From: Trichoplusia ni | Taxonomy: Eukaryota > Arthropoda > Insecta > Lepidoptera > Noctuidae | Length of the DNA stretch: 64,000 nucleotides | Direction: 5' to 3' | Assembly (NCBI RefSeq): GCF_003590095.1 | Contig: NC_039493.1 | Coordinates: 1,302,001-1,366,000, forward strand | In this document: positions 12,699 to 23,104 of the stretch, in pieces | Layout: each line of letters starts with the position of its first letter | How positions within the stretch are numbered: position 1 is the stretch's first letter | The notes under the pieces: generated by a model | Told to the model about the DNA's origin: nothing | What the model saw: the letters and a program-made list of their open reading frames with translations, nothing else | Databases searched by the model: none | Made by a program: the position numbers and the translations under genes

Positions 12699-12963
12699 TC
12701 TTTACTAATATATAAAGCTGAAGAGTTTGTTTCTTTGTTTGTTTGTTTGAACGTGCTAATCTCAGGAACTACTGATTCAAATTGAAAAAATACTTAGAGG
12801 AAGGTTTTAAGCCATATACCATCACGCTGCGACCAATAGGAGCGAAGATACAATATAAAATGAGGAAAAAACAGGGGAAATTATTCATCTTCGAGGGCTT
12901 CCGTTCAATATTTCCTAACTTATATGTTCTAACCACGCGGACAAAGTCGCGGGCAACAGCTAG
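12699..12963 (+). mobile_element. Short non-autonomous Helitron-type element (complete-looking)
   Basis: It begins TCTTTACTAATATATAAAGC, runs through the family's conserved body ('GAACGTGCTAATCTCAGGAA', 'ATCACGCTGCGACCAATAGG', 'GAGGGCTTCCG') and ends AAAGTCGCGGGCAACAGCTAG. A 5' TC and 3' CTAG, without target duplication or terminal inverted repeats, fit Helitron ends. It encodes no Rep/helicase, so any movement needed an autonomous relative. The two overlapping 65- and 91-codon open frames here are artefacts of the repeat. Calling the family Helitron relies on known lepidopteran families of this sequence. Confidence 0.7.
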
Positions 12964-14194
12964 CACATTATATAACTGATTATTTTTTTTAATTTTTGAG
13001 AAAAGGTTCGTTAAGGAAACGACCATTTCTACCCTGTACCTCATATAAAAGTAGATTGAATTACTAACTTCTACAGTAGATTGAGAAATGAATTCATATC
13101 CCTATTAATGACCCGATTAAACACATTTACGTTAACAGTAAGAAGAGCCTTGACAGATGACTCTATATGAAAACCAATACATTTATCTTGGCTTAACATT
13201 GCCGCAGGGAATATGTACGCATATTTACAGCTTGGGACTTCACACTGCCTCAGTGTTAGTAAGGGTCGTAGTAATAAAACTGTCGTTAAAACACTCTACT
13301 GGGGAGTAGTTCGGACAATAGTCGACTGAATAGTTTAAAGGCTTTTGACGTGACTATATTTGTATATGTTATGCAAATTGTTGACGTTTCATGGATAGTA
13401 ACTTAACTTTTTGGTAATTAATTGTTAGTAATTATTTCCTTACATTTTTTGTACTGAAATTGGTCAAACACAAATACAAAACATCTTGTTTTGGAGAGAG
13501 GATATTTATTAGTTTTACATTCAGCTTTCCTCACTCCATCTAGACCCGTGGAAATGGAAATGCTTTTTCACCGTATTTCTGAAACAATGTTCAATTCAAT
13601 AATTAATACATATATTCTGACCATGCAGTTTGATAAAAAAAGGAAAACAACTAGACATGGGCTTTCAAAAACGATGAATAATAATTTTGTTATTCAGTTT
13701 TTAGACTTCAATAGAAGAAATCTTAGGTAAAAGAGAGACCCTCTTTAACTAACCAAGATTTTAGGCGTTATATTAACGTCCTTGTGGGCATGGCTTGGCA
13801 GAGTTTCAAATATTTTTTTATTTAAATTTATCAAAGTATGTAAATATTTAATGTTTCAGACATTTTTAAATCGTTGTTGTAATGACTCTTGTATCGCGTA
13901 TACGCTTGTATACACTTCAAAATGCAAAAGTTTCCTTATTTGTACTCTACCGTCGCTACATCACGGTAGCGACATCCGTTAGAATCAACACGTCAATTAC
14001 AGTGAACAAATTACTTTAACAGCGATTGGAACCCAGTTCCAAAGGAACCTTAATGTTATACATTGTTATTGCTTCCCGAATGAGATTTAAGATTTATAAT
14101 TATTGCTTCTAGTTTTGCTGGACTTTGGAGATAGAGTCTGAAAGTTCGAAGATATACAGTGTACAAGTCAATGGCCATTTCTCTGTTTGAAACG
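12964..14194. other. AT-rich non-coding; no feature seen
   Basis: Short open frames at 13491-13730 and 13782-13982 have no recognisable domain. A small hairpin (GTCGCTAC...GTAGCGAC, about 13950-13972) is the only structure noticed. Confidence 0.4.
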
Positions 14195-14400
14195 AATTTT
14201 AGGGCTCCGTACCCAAAAGATACAAACGGAACCCTATGATTGAGGGTCTGCCCGTTTTTCCGTCAACAAGCTATTTCATCTTAAATGTAGACAGTAGAAA
14301 TTCCATAGATAATGTATTTCTATTGCTGTGATTACAAAAAAAAAATACCAAAACGAAAAATCTAGGTAAAGCAATGGTTGTTTAGGTCCATACACTTGAG
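14195..14400 (+). repeat. Copy of the 'AGGGTTCCG' repeat family
   Basis: Starts TTTAGGGCTCCGTACCCAAA, continues ACAAACGGAACCCTATGATT and keeps the downstream 'GATAATGTATTTCTATTGCT' block found in sister copies. Non-coding. Confidence 0.65.
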
Positions 14401-15434
14401 GGTGAAAAATAAATTTAAGAGAAATCTCTTTATTCTATTTGACAACATGAGAGTGACATTGTACAACAGTGGGCTCAGACAACTATTAACTAAAATTTTG
14501 TTCGTTTATTATTTAGCAACTGGAAAATTGTCCAAAAACAAAAAGAACACGTTATAAATACAACGTGGCATTTATTAATAAAATTTCTTTACATTTTAGT
14601 ACGCTACGGTTGCACGCATTTTTAAAGCCAGTTACACATTCCATGAATGTCGGGTCAAACGCTAATGTATTGCGACTTCCTGTAACCAGCTTAACCCGAC
14701 GCCCACGAGAGGCACTGAATATAGCCTTCTGTGGACAGGCTTAGGATTCATCGGGTTTGAAATAACTAACTTTTACGTGCAAATGTCAAGAGCTAATTTA
14801 GTCATTCGTTTGAAAAATTGCATTAATGTTACAAAGAGGTAGAATAAAGTTCATAAATTTGTGTTTATGGAGTTTACTAGAAATGTTGATTAATACGTAT
14901 GCTAGTTTTTGGTATTTAATACTACAACGAATAGTTAGTGCTAAATAAATCTCTGGGATTTTCGTAACATATTTGAGGTCTCGTTAAAAAATTTCGATTT
15001 TAAGAGATTTGAGCTAAAACTTGAAATTCGTGAAAAATATACTAGACAGATATTTGACTTGTACTTTCCTCCTTAAAATTACAAAACCTTGTTTAAATAC
15101 ACAAGGAAAACGTTAAGGAAAGATGAGAAAAATATCTTTAACATAAGTTTTTAGCCTAGGGGCCAGTGAAACAGACATTAAATGAAGCTCTGTTTCGCAC
15201 TAACAAAACACAATCAAAATGCCGCCAGCATTCCAGTAAAACATAAATCATACAAATTGAGAGGCTTTCGTAATGCCGTTAGGCATTAAATAAAGCAATA
15301 AAAGTTAATTAGCAATACAAATTGTAAATTGTAGGCTGTAGCCAACGATTTGTTAATTCTTGCCAATTTGTGTTAATAACTAAATACAAGAATTTGTTAC
15401 GTTATTTTATGTTAAAGTTTGAAAGGTCCTTGTG
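14401..15434. other. AT-rich non-coding flank of the BEL/Pao insertion
   Basis: No repeat or gene recognised. This is the 5' flank into which the retrotransposon inserted. Confidence 0.4.
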
Positions 15435-15439
15435 ATGTG
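15435..15439. repeat. Target-site duplication of the BEL/Pao element (left copy)
   Basis: ATGTG immediately before the 5' LTR is repeated exactly at 21885-21889 immediately after the 3' LTR. Five bases is the usual duplication size for BEL/Pao integrases. Confidence 0.9.
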
Positions 15440-15739
15440 TGTAAACGACGTAAATTAAGATTATTTTATTTTCTATTATTGTATCTTTTTTTTTTATTAC
15501 CTTAAAATACCTAATTGTAAAGGACGTGCGACGTGCGCGCCGGCAGATGCGGGCGGGGGTAGCGGGGAACACGGGCGGCCGCTTGCCGCGAGCGCATTCG
15601 AAAAAAGCAGTGACCTTGCGGGCCCCGCGCACATCGCACGCGCCTAGCTTTCTTTATTGTACCTACTTATACGTAAATACACTAATTCGGACAACACCAG
15701 AGTTTGTTTTACGGTGAGCCCATGCCCTCAACAGCAACA
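15440..15739 (+). repeat. 5' LTR of BEL/Pao element
   Basis: 300 bp, starting TGTAAACGACG and ending AACAGCAACA (5' TG, 3' CA). It has an AT-rich start with a T10 run, then a strongly GC- and CpG-rich middle (about 15530-15640, with a GCGGCCGC site), then a moderately AT-rich end. It should carry the promoter and the 3'-end-processing signal, but no textbook TATA box or AATAAA stands out. Short open frames inside the LTR occur at the same positions in both copies simply because the LTRs match. Confidence 0.95.
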
Positions 15740-15742
15740 AAG

Positions 15743-15760
15743 TGGTCCTTCGAGCAGGAT
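15743..15760 (+). other. Primer-binding site, tRNA-Tyr type
   Basis: TGGTCCTTCGAGC, three bases after the LTR, is complementary to the 3' end of eukaryotic tRNA-Tyr (acceptor TCGAAGGA plus CCA, then the first T-stem bases). One mismatch follows (A where C is expected), then GG matches again. This sets where minus-strand DNA synthesis starts. Confidence 0.8.
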
Positions 15761-15825
15761 TTGTACTTACCGTGAAATAATTACTTACCTACGCGTCACC
15801 CACGACGACTCTTAACCACACGACG

Positions 15826-18800
15826 ATGTTCAGCACTCCTCCGCCGTCACGCACGCACCGCCCTGAAAATACGGTACGCACTCGTAGCGCCTGGAAAAAA
15901 GAACATGCGGTCACAATGAAGGGAGAACCGTCACACGACGTGCAGTCCGAAGTGTTGCAAGGAAAAGCTGAAGTATGCGAAGTTGCAAAAAGACCACAGA
16001 CTGACATCGGAAGTTCGAAGAAAAGTATACATACCAGAGTTTCCTCAGTCTCCAATAAAAGTTCTATCGAAGCCCGTAAAAAACAATTATTATACGAAGC
16101 AGCGAAAGAGAAAGCAGAAATAGTGAAAAAGGAAGCTGAAACTCAGAAGCAACTCGTAGAGATGAAGCTAGCCGCCGAATTAGCTGCTCTCGAGGACCAG
16201 CACAGCAGTCGCCAGAGTTCTCGACATCAGCCCAGTGATGGTCACTCGGTGCGGACATTGGACAAAGTGCAAGAGTGGCTCGAACGTAGTCATGTGTCTG
16301 ATAGGAACTTTACCAGTCAAAATCAACAACCTGAAAAAGAGGTCGGCCATAGTGGTGAAATCGAAATGAAGACGTTGGTTAGTGCCTTACACCAGGCTAC
16401 CTCACAAAATCAACAGTTGATGTCCCGATTCGCTACTTCGAAAGATTTACCGCAGTTCTACGGCGATGCACTCGAGTGGCTCGGCTTTAAACAGGCTTAC
16501 GACGAGTCAACGGAATTTTGCAAATATAGTGACGCAGAAAACATGTGGAGGTTACGCAAAGCTCTTCGTGGAGAAGCAAAAGAAACAGTGTTATCACTTC
16601 TCAACGGAAACACGTGCCCGAAAACCGTCATAGAAGCACTAGAACTTCGTTTCGGCAGGCCCGAAGTAATAATAAATAAAATAACATATCAGTTACGGAA
16701 AATGACTCCTTTATCACAAAATTACCATCAAGATATAGTTTCTTTCGCAATTAAAATTAGAAATTTTGTAGCCGCAGCGCAAGCAGTGAATCAAATCGAT
16801 TATTTAAGAAGTCCGGAACTCATATCGTCAGTATTGATAAAGTGTCCCAGCGCTCTTATCAACAAGTGGGCTGATTATTACAACGTACATTTGAAAACAG
16901 AAACCCCAAAGTTGGAAATACTCGCCAATTTTCTATATGAAGAAGCCAGTAAAATATCCACCGCCGGATTGACTCACATTCACAGTCAATATGAAAATAA
17001 AAAGAAGCCCGAAGACAGAAAACATCATGCGTTATTGTTGACTGAGAAACAAGAATCTTCCTACAAGTGCAAATTTTGTCGTAGCGGTAATCACAAACTA
17101 ACCGAGTGCACGCGGTTCAAACGCGCTATGACTAAGGATCGATGGCGATTTGTGCGCGCCAACCATCTATGCCACAAGTGTCTACTGGCATCACACAACC
17201 GCGACACCTGCTCAGAGCCCGCATGCGGCATAGGCGAGTGTTCGCTACCGCATCATCGTTACCTACACTGGAAAACAAAAACTGAGTGTTCAACAAAAAA
17301 CAGTGATACAAAATCCAGTGAAAATAGACCGATAACAGAAAGTGATAAAACCGTAAACCAAAACAATATAGTGCGTTCCGTGACTAGCGACTACTCAGAA
17401 ACTGTGACATACACGAACAATATGAACAATGCCTCAGTGTGTCTTAAAGTAGTTCCTGTAAAAGTGTACGGTCCACGCGGCATGTTAAATACCTACGCGC
17501 TGTTAGATGACGGTGCGACGATATCGTTAATATCTAGTGAAGTTGCCAATCGCGTAGGCTTACAGGGCGAGAAACAGACATTGTCCGTCCGAGGAGCATG
17601 GGACTCCAAATTAACATGTAACAGTGAAATAATAAAATGTAAAATTATTAATCAAAACAATGAGTCATATGAACTATGTGCAAGAAAAATAAGTGAACTA
17701 AATCTACCGTTACAAAAATTATCGGACATTAACATGAAAAACTATAAACATTTATATCAAATAAGTGCTAAATTAACGTGTCTTAAGGACGTGAAACCAA
17801 CATTATTAATTGGACAAGATAATTATCATTTAATATCCCCAATAAAAATAATAATGGGCCATAATAAGAAAAGTGAACCCTGTGCGACTTTAACCCCATT
17901 AGGGTGGTGCATACATGGCGTGTACCGCAACCAAAGTCAACTATTATCACCCGAATGCGTAATGATAACGGCGACGGAACAACAAGCAAACAACGCTGCG
18001 CTCGTCGCCTGTAGTCCTCCCGCCGCCGATAGCATAGGCGGTGGCGTCGCTGTTACCACTACGACGACAGCTACGCACACACAGGATGTACCCACGAGCG
18101 CGAACTCTCCGCGCAATCACATTCAAATTCCCGCCGAAAGTTGCACTGCGATACACACGGACCTCAAGACTGACGCACAACTTCACGAACTGGTTCGCAA
18201 GTCGTTTATGTTTGAGAGCATCGGTGTTCACAATAAATCAAGACAAAATAAAAGCGATTTAACTGCAATAGAAATAGTGAATAAATCCGCTAGACTCATA
18301 GAAGGAAGATGGGAAATTGGTTTACCCTGGAAAGATGAAAATGTTAAAATGGTGGATTCCTATCCCAACGCGTATAGAAGATTGAAAACAGCTGAAAGAA
18401 AAATGATGAGCGATAAAGATTATAATTTGAGATACAAGGAAAGAATAGATCATTTATTTTCCAACAATTATGCTCGCGTTCTAGAGCCTAATGAAGACTT
18501 AAGCAATGTAAAAAAAATATGGTACTTACCTCACTTTGGAGTTGACAATCCAAATAAGAAAAAGCTAAGGCTTGTATACGACGCTGCTGCAAAATCTTGT
18601 GGTCAGTCACTGAATGACTATTTGCTGCCTGGACCGAACTTGTTGGAGTCACTTCTCGGTATTATGTTGCGTTTTCGAGAGAAGCCTATCGGTCTCACGG
18701 GCGATATAAAGGACATGTTTCTTCGCATAAAAGTACGCCCAGAAGATCAACACGCCTTAAGATTTTTGTGGCGCGACAACCCAGATGAAGACATAAAAAA

Positions 18801-21546
18801 GTACGTTATGACATCACTTATATTTGGGGCTAACTGTTCACCGTTCATCGCTCAACACGTGAAGAATTTAAACGCTCAGCGGTACTCAAACGCAATGCCG
18901 GAGGCAGTTCAAGCGATAGTAAAAAATCATTTTATGGACGATTACATTGACTGCTTTGATGATGCCGATACAGCAATAAAAACTATGAAACAAGTATCGT
19001 ATATTCACCAGCAAGGAGGGTTTGAAATAAGAAATTGGACGTCGAACAAAATGTCCGTGTGTCACGACATGCCTACTGATACTTTGAGTCCGGCCATTGT
19101 TAACTTTAAAGGCGAAGTGAACGACGTGTACGAGCGTACTCTCGGGTTATTGTGGTACCCAAATACTGATACCTTTGGCTTCAACTTATCACTAGAAAGG
19201 ATACCTAAAGAAATATTATCAGGCGAGAAGATACCTACGAAACGAGAATTATTACGAATAGTTATGTCTATATTTGATATCTATGGCCTTCTAGCGCCTT
19301 TTACTGTGAATGCTAAAATAATAATGCAAACTTCATGGAAGACAAATCTCCAATGGGATGAAGAAATAAAAAGTACAGAATTCGAGATATTTAATAAATG
19401 GATTGTTCAATTACAAAGATTGAAAGAAATTAGAATACCAAGATGGTACTTCCGTATTTCTACTGATAAAGATAACACAAACGAAAACGATTCGTATTGC
19501 AAGATAAATAAAGTGTGTGCGAGTGAGACGTTACAATTACACGTATTTTGTGACGCTTCGCCGACAGCGTATGCCGCGGTTGCATATTGGCGCGTGCATA
19601 GCAACAACAATGTGTGCGTGTCATTTATAGCCAGTAAAAGCAGAGTTGCACCGCTAAAACCAGTAACCATCCCGAGGCTGGAGTTACAGGCTGCTGTACT
19701 TGGATGCCGTCTCGCTGATACAATACAAAAGGAACATAGACTTCGACCAATAAAAAGATACTTATGGACAGACTCGACGACCGTATTGCATTGGATTAAA
19801 AACGAAAATCGAAACTACAATGTGTTTGTAGCCAACAGACTTGGTGAATTGGATGAATTAAGCAGTACGCACGAGTGGCACTATATACCTACAGAGAAAA
19901 ATATAGCAGACGTAGCAACAAAGATAAATAAATACGAGTTGCGCCCGGAATGCGAGTGGTTCCGCGGCCCGAAGTTCCTGTACGAGAGTGATTGGTTTCA
20001 ACAGCGTTCATCAGCACCTGAAACAGAAAAAATACAGAATGAAGAAATATGTGACGTCATGCATGTTTGTCAAACAGAAAGTACCATACCTGTTGCTAAT
20101 CCTGAAAATGCATCATCGTGGCTCCGTTTAAAAAGGTCGACTGCAACCATGTTATTGTTTATTGAAAAATGTAAGAAAAATATCACAAAGGCGATTGACA
20201 CGGAAATTATGAAACGTGCAGAGATATTGTTATTACGCTATAGTCAAATGGAAGCGTTTGCTTCGGAAATTCTATTACTGAAAAATAAAAAACCTATTCA
20301 AGTTAACAGCAGACTGCGTATGTTAACTCCGTTCATCGATAGAGAAGGTCTACTGCGAGCAGGAGGGCGAGTCGAAGCTGCCTCGCACATATCACCTGAA
20401 ATGAAAAACCCAATAATATTAGACGGAAGAAACGTGATTGCTAGACTTATAACTAAAGAATTACATATAAGAAGTGCACACGGAAATAACGAAACAGTGG
20501 TCAATGAACTCAGACAAAAATATTGGATATTGAACCTACGACCTACGGTACGTACTGTCGCTTCCCGCTGTTTAGTGTGTCGTATAAGAAAGGCTAAGCC
20601 TTGCGCGCCGCGCATGGCCGACTTACCTGACAGTAGATTGGCGCATCATAATAGGCCGTTTACTCATTGCGGCGTTGATTTATTTGGTCCAATTGAAGTT
20701 ACGGTGGGGCGTCGCAGAGAGCAGCGGTACGGAGTGTTATTTACCTGCATGACTGTGCGCGCAGTACATATTGAAACAGTCCCATCACTGACAGCTGACT
20801 CATTTATAATGGCGCTAAGAAGGATGGCGTCCCGACGTGGTTGGCCGCAATATATGTACTCCGATAATGGTACGAATCTGCGTGGAGCAGAAGTGGAACT
20901 CAGAAATTCGTTCCTGGAATCTGAGAGCAAGGTCAACGATGAATTAGCAAATATTGGCATAATATGGAACTTTAACTCACCTGTCAGTCCGCATAAAGGT
21001 GGAGCCTGGGAGCGCCTCATCAGAAGTGTGAAAACGGCCCTGAAAATAACTTTAAAAGAAAGAGCACCGCGGGAAGAAGTTCTCACGACTTTACTTACCG
21101 AAATAGAACACACGGTTAACAGTAGGCCGCTCACGCATGTATCAGTAGACCCTGAATGTGCAGAAGCTCTAACACCGAATCATTTTTTGATTGGTACTTC
21201 GTCAAACTTACCGGTGCCCGGAGTCTTCGACGACAGCGACATGTACCTACGTAAGATGTGGCGTGCTGCCCAGCGACTCGCCGACATGTTCTGGCAGCGA
21301 TGGATCAAGGAGGTGCTGCCTACCTTGATCCCGCGACAAAAGTGGTACTTAGAAAATGACGCCCTAAAAGTCGGCGATGTGGTTGTAGTTGTCGACCCTA
21401 GGTCATGTAGAAATACCTGGCCAAAAGGAGTGGTCGTCAACGTCTATCCAGGGAAAGACGGACGAATTCGAACGGTAGACATCAAAACTAAAACTGGTGT
21501 ATTAACTCGTCCGGCCGCTAGATTGGCACTACTTCCAGTTGCATAA
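15826..21546 (+). CDS. BEL/Pao Gag-Pol polyprotein, intact
   Basis: 1906 residues in one frame. In order: a basic, Ser/Thr-rich N-terminus; a charged coiled coil (81-125); a DUF1759-type Gag region (about 200-350, LPQFYGDALEW at 208-218); two CX2CX4HX4C zinc knuckles (C415-C428 and C449-C462); a DUF1758/A17-type aspartic protease with LLDDG at 559-563, catalytic Asp probably 561; reverse transcriptase (about 880-1080) with D960 and the FMDD box at 1036-1039; RNase H with D1243, E1286, D1316 and D1362; an integrase HHCC domain (H1547, H1552, C1582, C1585); an integrase core with D1618, D1680 and E1729 (in GGAWE); and a DUF5641-type C-terminal domain (about 1807-1900). Residues about 716-770 form a Thr/Ala-rich linker with high GC. 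All catalytic residues looked for are present. It makes the particle, copies the RNA into DNA and integrates it. ATG 15826 is the first start of the frame; upstream is untranslated leader. Confidence 0.97.
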   Translation: MFSTPPPSRTHRPENTVRTRSAWKKEHAVTMKGEPSHDVQSEVLQGKAEVCEVAKRPQTDIGSSKKSIHTRVSSVSNKSSIEARKKQLLYEAAKEKAEIVKKEAETQKQLVEMKLAAELAALEDQHSSRQSSRHQPSDGHSVRTLDKVQEWLERSHVSDRNFTSQNQQPEKEVGHSGEIEMKTLVSALHQATSQNQQLMSRFATSKDLPQFYGDALEWLGFKQAYDESTEFCKYSDAENMWRLRKALRGEAKETVLSLLNGNTCPKTVIEALELRFGRPEVIINKITYQLRKMTPLSQNYHQDIVSFAIKIRNFVAAAQAVNQIDYLRSPELISSVLIKCPSALINKWADYYNVHLKTETPKLEILANFLYEEASKISTAGLTHIHSQYENKKKPEDRKHHALLLTEKQESSYKCKFCRSGNHKLTECTRFKRAMTKDRWRFVRANHLCHKCLLASHNRDTCSEPACGIGECSLPHHRYLHWKTKTECSTKNSDTKSSENRPITESDKTVNQNNIVRSVTSDYSETVTYTNNMNNASVCLKVVPVKVYGPRGMLNTYALLDDGATISLISSEVANRVGLQGEKQTLSVRGAWDSKLTCNSEIIKCKIINQNNESYELCARKISELNLPLQKLSDINMKNYKHLYQISAKLTCLKDVKPTLLIGQDNYHLISPIKIIMGHNKKSEPCATLTPLGWCIHGVYRNQSQLLSPECVMITATEQQANNAALVACSPPAADSIGGGVAVTTTTTATHTQDVPTSANSPRNHIQIPAESCTAIHTDLKTDAQLHELVRKSFMFESIGVHNKSRQNKSDLTAIEIVNKSARLIEGRWEIGLPWKDENVKMVDSYPNAYRRLKTAERKMMSDKDYNLRYKERIDHLFSNNYARVLEPNEDLSNVKKIWYLPHFGVDNPNKKKLRLVYDAAAKSCGQSLNDYLLPGPNLLESLLGIMLRFREKPIGLTGDIKDMFLRIKVRPEDQHALRFLWRDNPDEDIKKYVMTSLIFGANCSPFIAQHVKNLNAQRYSNAMPEAVQAIVKNHFMDDYIDCFDDADTAIKTMKQVSYIHQQGGFEIRNWTSNKMSVCHDMPTDTLSPAIVNFKGEVNDVYERTLGLLWYPNTDTFGFNLSLERIPKEILSGEKIPTKRELLRIVMSIFDIYGLLAPFTVNAKIIMQTSWKTNLQWDEEIKSTEFEIFNKWIVQLQRLKEIRIPRWYFRISTDKDNTNENDSYCKINKVCASETLQLHVFCDASPTAYAAVAYWRVHSNNNVCVSFIASKSRVAPLKPVTIPRLELQAAVLGCRLADTIQKEHRLRPIKRYLWTDSTTVLHWIKNENRNYNVFVANRLGELDELSSTHEWHYIPTEKNIADVATKINKYELRPECEWFRGPKFLYESDWFQQRSSAPETEKIQNEEICDVMHVCQTESTIPVANPENASSWLRLKRSTATMLLFIEKCKKNITKAIDTEIMKRAEILLLRYSQMEAFASEILLLKNKKPIQVNSRLRMLTPFIDREGLLRAGGRVEAASHISPEMKNPIILDGRNVIARLITKELHIRSAHGNNETVVNELRQKYWILNLRPTVRTVASRCLVCRIRKAKPCAPRMADLPDSRLAHHNRPFTHCGVDLFGPIEVTVGRRREQRYGVLFTCMTVRAVHIETVPSLTADSFIMALRRMASRRGWPQYMYSDNGTNLRGAEVELRNSFLESESKVNDELANIGIIWNFNSPVSPHKGGAWERLIRSVKTALKITLKERAPREEVLTTLLTEIEHTVNSRPLTHVSVDPECAEALTPNHFLIGTSSNLPVPGVFDDSDMYLRKMWRAAQRLADMFWQRWIKEVLPTLIPRQKWYLENDALKVGDVVVVVDPRSCRNTWPKGVVVNVYPGKDGRIRTVDIKTKTGVLTRPAARLALLPVA

Positions 21547-21572
21547 TAGTGTCAATAGTAGGTATTGACACT

Positions 21573-21581
21573 GGGCGGAGA
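21573..21581 (+). other. Probable polypurine tract
   Basis: GGGCGGAGA ends three bases before the 3' LTR. It is the only purine-rich run between the stop codon (21546) and the LTR, so it is the likely primer for plus-strand synthesis, although it is short and interrupted by one C. Confidence 0.55.
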
Positions 21582-21584
21582 TAT

Positions 21585-21884
21585 TGTAAACGACGTAAAT
21601 TAAGATTATTTTATTTTCTATTATTGTATCTTTTTTTTTTATTACCTTAAAATACCTAATTGTAAAGGACGTGCGACGTGCGCGCCGGCAGATGCGGGCG
21701 GGGGTAGCGGGGAACACGGGCGGCCGCTTGCCGCGAGCGCATTCGAAAAAAGCAGTGACCTTGCGGGCCCCGCGCACATCGCACGCGCCTAGCTTTCTTT
21801 ATTGTACCTACTTATACGTAAATACACTAATTCGGACAACACCAGAGTTTGTTTTACGGTGAGCCCATGCCCTCAACAGCAACA
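21585..21884 (+). repeat. 3' LTR of BEL/Pao element
   Basis: 300 bp, matching the 5' LTR base for base as far as I can compare, including the T10 run. It is followed directly by the ATGTG target duplication (21885-21889). No solo LTR of this family was seen elsewhere in the window. Confidence 0.95.
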
Positions 21885-21889
21885 ATGTG

Positions 21890-22229
21890 TTTTAGTAGAA
21901 ACAGTAACTGCATTTTAAATTTTTTTTTAATTGACTTGTGTTGTTGACTATCCATGCGAACGGTATTTGAACCCGGGATAACTAAAAGAAATAAGAGAAT
22001 CCTTTTCTTACCGATAATTCTTGATCGTTCTTATTAGAGGGTCATTGAAAAATAACTCTGCATAGATATTAAGGTTTTAGTCTGGTAAGAGTTTTATACA
22101 ATTAATTTGTTATAAATCTCGTTATATTTTTCTTCGCGAAATAAACACTACAATGCAGTTTCATACGACATAATTGGAACAGATTATTTTATATATTTTG
22201 GGTAATAGTTTATGAAGACTAAAATGAAT
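21890..22229. other. AT-rich non-coding flank; no feature seen
   Basis: Continuation of the host sequence after the retrotransposon; no repeat or gene recognised. Confidence 0.4.
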
Positions 22230-22459
22230 CTGAACCACACCTTTATTAAATGTTGTAATGGTTTACTCACGCGTATTTATCGGGGTAGCCCGACTAGTTT
22301 CGGACCCAACCGGAGTCCATAATCATGAGCAGACGCGGCAGGATCGCGAGTCGAACTAGAACTAGTCGGGCTACCCCGATAAATACGCGTGAGTAAACCG
22401 TTACAACATTTAATAATGAATCATTCTCACGATAGTTACTATCAAAACTGAACCACACC
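22230..22459 (-). mobile_element. Hairpin element with 12-bp target duplication, probably Penelope-like
   Basis: A direct repeat CTGAACCACACC (22230-22241 and 22448-22459) encloses an element of about 206 bp. It has two 56-bp inverted arms (22244-22299 and 22360-22415, one mismatch), a 60-base loop and a tail of about 32 bases (22416-22447). Arm-arm-tail design, tail length and duplication length equal those of the elements at 401-568 and 29000-29469, although the sequences differ. On the minus strand the loop reads CATGAT, then a GGAC...GTCC stem, then CGAAACTAGTCGGG, again a hammerhead-like core. The Penelope assignment is inferred from this shared design. Confidence 0.6.
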
Positions 22460-23104
22460 ATGGCTTGTTATAATTTGATACAAGGCGGCAGTGAACTGGA
22501 ATTCAGAATTATTAGGGTATTCAGAACTGTTTAAATAACTCAAAAAGCAAAAAACTTCAATTTATTTTTATTTTGTCGATTCTTCCTTACTTCTAATACT
22601 ATGAGTTCTTTTCCTTTAAATATTCATAGCAGCGCCTTGCCAATCTATTTCTGAGGCTCAATGTATCGGCTGTGTCAAAACTGAATGAATTTGAATACAT
22701 TAATAGGAAATCCTACTTGATTGTAGAATCGGGGTCCAAGAAAGTGTTACTACGCATGTTTGGATTTGGTAATAAATGAGTAGAGGTGAAGAGGAACTAG
22801 CATATAAATAATATCCATTACAAAACTAAGACTTTTTTAGTTTTAGTTTTTAGTAGCCTTTTTAAGCACTATCAAAAAATGTAACTTTTACTTAGGTCCA
22901 AACTTACGTAGTCAACGAGGTGATGAATGGCTTAACCTCCAATTAGAAAGTAGCCTGTGCTGTTTGTGCGTGTCTTTCATCGTCATTAATAAAATTAGTG
23001 AAACCATTGACATTCTATAAACATATATGATTGTAAAAAAAAAATAGTCTTGTTTAAAGAACCTGAAGAAAAATCGTGACGTATTATCGATAGATTATAT
23101 AGAA
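22460..23104. other. AT-rich non-coding; no feature seen
   Basis: No recognisable gene or repeat. Confidence 0.4.

Larger units (their letters stand above)
15440..21884 (+). mobile_element. Complete, young BEL/Pao LTR retrotransposon
   Basis: A 6445-bp element: 5' LTR (15440-15739), tRNA-Tyr-type primer site (15743), an 86-base leader, one Gag-Pol ORF (15826-21546), a short purine-rich tract and 3' LTR (21585-21884). It is flanked by ATGTG duplications. The LTRs are the same length and I found no difference between them by eye, and the ORF is unbroken, so the insertion is very recent and could be mobile. There is no envelope-like ORF, as in most BEL/Pao members. Its GC-rich LTR core and balanced codon use contrast with the AT-rich host flanks. 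Confidence 0.97.

Noticed and set aside
15402..15717. Open frames that also recur at 21529-21862
   Set aside because: They repeat only because both LTRs carry the same GC-rich core; LTRs are not expected to code for protein here.
20298..21440. Minus-strand open frames of 86-156 codons across the integrase region
   Set aside because: They are antisense shadows of the intact BEL/Pao Gag-Pol frame and show no domain of their own.
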